Source: Rutstroemia sp. NJR-2017a BVV2 (lineage: Eukaryota > Ascomycota > Leotiomycetes > Helotiales > Rutstroemiaceae). Taken from it: a stretch of 64,000 nt of DNA. The position numbers and the translations under genes were made by a program. The notes under the pieces were generated by a model that saw nothing but the letters and a program-made list of their open reading frames with translations, was not told the origin of the DNA and did no database searches. Each line of letters opens with the position of its first letter. Position 1 is the first letter of the stretch. This document shows positions 62,427 through 64,000 of the stretch, one piece after another. The stretch lies in assembly GCA_002946415.1 (NCBI GenBank), contig NJPS01000006.1, forward strand, positions 496,001-560,000. Direction: 5' to 3'.

Positions 62427-63105
62427 GTAAGTTAATAAAGTTGCTTTGAATTCTGCTCTCTTGCCTATGCAGTGCATACAAATCACATTATCTCCACTCC
62501 GCCTTTCATTTTTCCCAACCTCCCGTCTTCCATCTCCATACCTTGCCCCTCCCCATCACATCCTCCTTCCTTTTCTATCTCAACTTCTTCCTCAATCTCT
62601 TCCTAAAATTCTTACCTCATTACCTCGTTATACAATCTCATCCTCCCTAGTTCTTCGCGCCTTACTCCTCCCCACGCCGCCCTCATTCCATTTCCCCCAA
62701 CATTCACCTCACTCCACGCCGCCCTTCCACAATCCCCAAAGATTCTGCTTACTCTTTCAACCTCCTTTGACCTTCCTACTTCCGATTTCTCTTTTACTCT
62801 CCCAAACCCAGTTTACTATCACCCTCCCACCCTGCGCTTTTACTTTCCTCTTTCATCTCATGCAATTTCATACCAATCTACTCTCTCCACTCACTAATAT
62901 ACACCCCCTCAATATCACTTTCTACCCCACCGCTCTTCCACCACCGCTCCAACCTTCCCTGTTTCTATCTCCCATCACATCAACCCACTTCCCACAATCG
63001 CCTTCCCATATACCCCCAGACGACCAACCAAGCAAAAGGATCTTCCATCAGATAAAATAGCACAACTACTCTCCCGCCTCTCATCTATTCACCTACCTAC
63101 CTACC
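62427..63105. other. C/T-rich low-complexity region
   Basis: A pyrimidine-rich stretch in which frames stay open by composition. No gene supported. Confidence 0.5.
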
Positions 63106-63350
63106 CACGCGGTGGAGTTTAGTCTCTGCACACCAACAACAAAATCCGATTTGAGAGCCCTTTTATCTTTATTTTTCAAATATACCTCAACGAGTCTCAA
63201 AATACTTAAAAATATCTCTTAAAGTACTTTCTAAGTAGCTTAATAAATATAAGTTAACAGAATCTTAATATCTCAATTTATTGATTTTTAAGAAAGTAAA
63301 GAGTTCCGATATAAGAATTTGGGTGTGCAGAGACTAAACTCCACCGTGTG
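63106..63350. mobile_element. MITE with 29-bp terminal inverted repeats
   Basis: A 245-bp A/T-rich element. The ends CACGCGGTGGAGTTTAG and the complement of CACACGGTGGAGTTTAG continue to 29 bp with one mismatch. The 5-bp direct repeat CTACC flanks it (63101-63105, 63351-63355). No coding capacity. Confidence 0.9.
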
Positions 63351-64000
63351 CTACCCCAATCCCATAATTCAGAACCCATCACCCTAATCCCAGCACACAA
63401 ATCTCCACCATCCTATCTCAGCTAATCCATCTGGTCCATAACATCCGCAAATCACTCAAACATCAAACACACACACAAACCTTTCAAGCAGTCACCGAGC
63501 GACTCGAATCTCACTTTTCGGTTCAAGCACATACTATTTAACAGAGGGCATATATGTATGAAAGTAGGGTATATTCCTCGAATTTTCTAATTCCTAATCC
63601 TGCATGCATCCATCTTCCCTCTCCCATCCCTCTATCCATATACCTCTCCAGTAAAGCAACAAAATCTCCTAGGAGGCAGCCCCAGCCCGGTTGGATATAA
63701 AGCACTATTCTAATCCCTCCATCCCATTCCCATTCCCATCCCCATTTCCAAGTCAAGTCCATTCCTCTAGCCTCATCCACCGCCGAAGAAGAAGTAGAAC
63801 AAGAAGCCAATGGAAGAACTTTTTCTCTAAACCTCCAGCCCAACTCAGCCCAACCAAATCTACACCAAGTAGCCTTCCTCCTTCCCGATTTCCCATTCCC
63901 AGTTCAAATTCGCGTCCGCAACTTCCAATCAAATACTCTGGGCATCTTTCTTCCTCCTATCCTTCCACGGTAAGCAAGCAAGTAGCAAGAAATACCACTT
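63351..64000. other. Right edge, no supported gene
   Basis: C/A- and C/T-rich sequence. The minus ORF at 63538-63843 is low-complexity. It may be the leader of a gene beyond the window. Confidence 0.35.

Noticed and set aside
62446..63060. 204-codon plus-strand ORF
   Set aside because: Pyrimidine-rich low-complexity sequence; the translation is Leu/Pro/Ser monotony.

Overview
The window reads as nuclear DNA of a filamentous ascomycete (Pezizomycotina, possibly Leotiomycetes; the class is a guess). Genes carry short GT-AG introns, mostly 45-130 nt, with CTAAC/CTGAC-type branch points and C/T-rich leaders. The recognisable proteins are typical of moulds: SREBP-type bHLH, SRPK kinase, GRIP golgin, lunapark, Brr6/Brl1 and fungal NLR-type NTPases. 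Most gene models below were built by joining exons by hand at splice sites that keep the reading frame.

Positions 1-39 kb look like conserved core genome with wide spacers: a phosphoinositide phospholipase C (+), a small orphan ORF, a SYLF-domain protein (-), a 94-residue tail-anchored orphan (+), a bHLH-zip transcription factor (-), IWS1 (-) divergent from Brr6/Brl1 (+), an SRPK kinase (-), a GRIP golgin (-) divergent from lunapark (+), and a 479-residue orphan with an internal duplication (-). The spacers hold microsatellites, C/T-rich leaders and one 310-bp inverted-repeat element built around a 9-bp minisatellite.

Positions 40-64 kb look like an accessory region: small Lys/Ser-rich orphans, a RING-containing SNF2 (HLTF/Rad5-like) helicase, and a head-to-head pair of NLR-type genes. 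The left NLR (-) appears intact: 10 exons, about 1201 residues, DUF7708-like region, NACHT, winged helix, two C2H2 fingers, a PHD-like cluster and a third finger. The right NLR (+, STAND N-terminus, NACHT, ankyrin, ZZ finger) is a pseudogene. It is broken by two transposon insertions with clear target-site duplications, two in-frame TGA codons and at least two frameshifts. An orphan with a Cys-containing N-terminus, an F-box/LRR protein and a further MITE follow.

The best candidate for an undescribed system is the divergent NLR pair (48.3-56.9 kb): one member carries three kinds of zinc-binding module at its C-terminus, and its partner, sharing a 365-bp promoter, has been inactivated by mobile elements. 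I saw no convincing rRNA, tRNA or CRISPR sequence.
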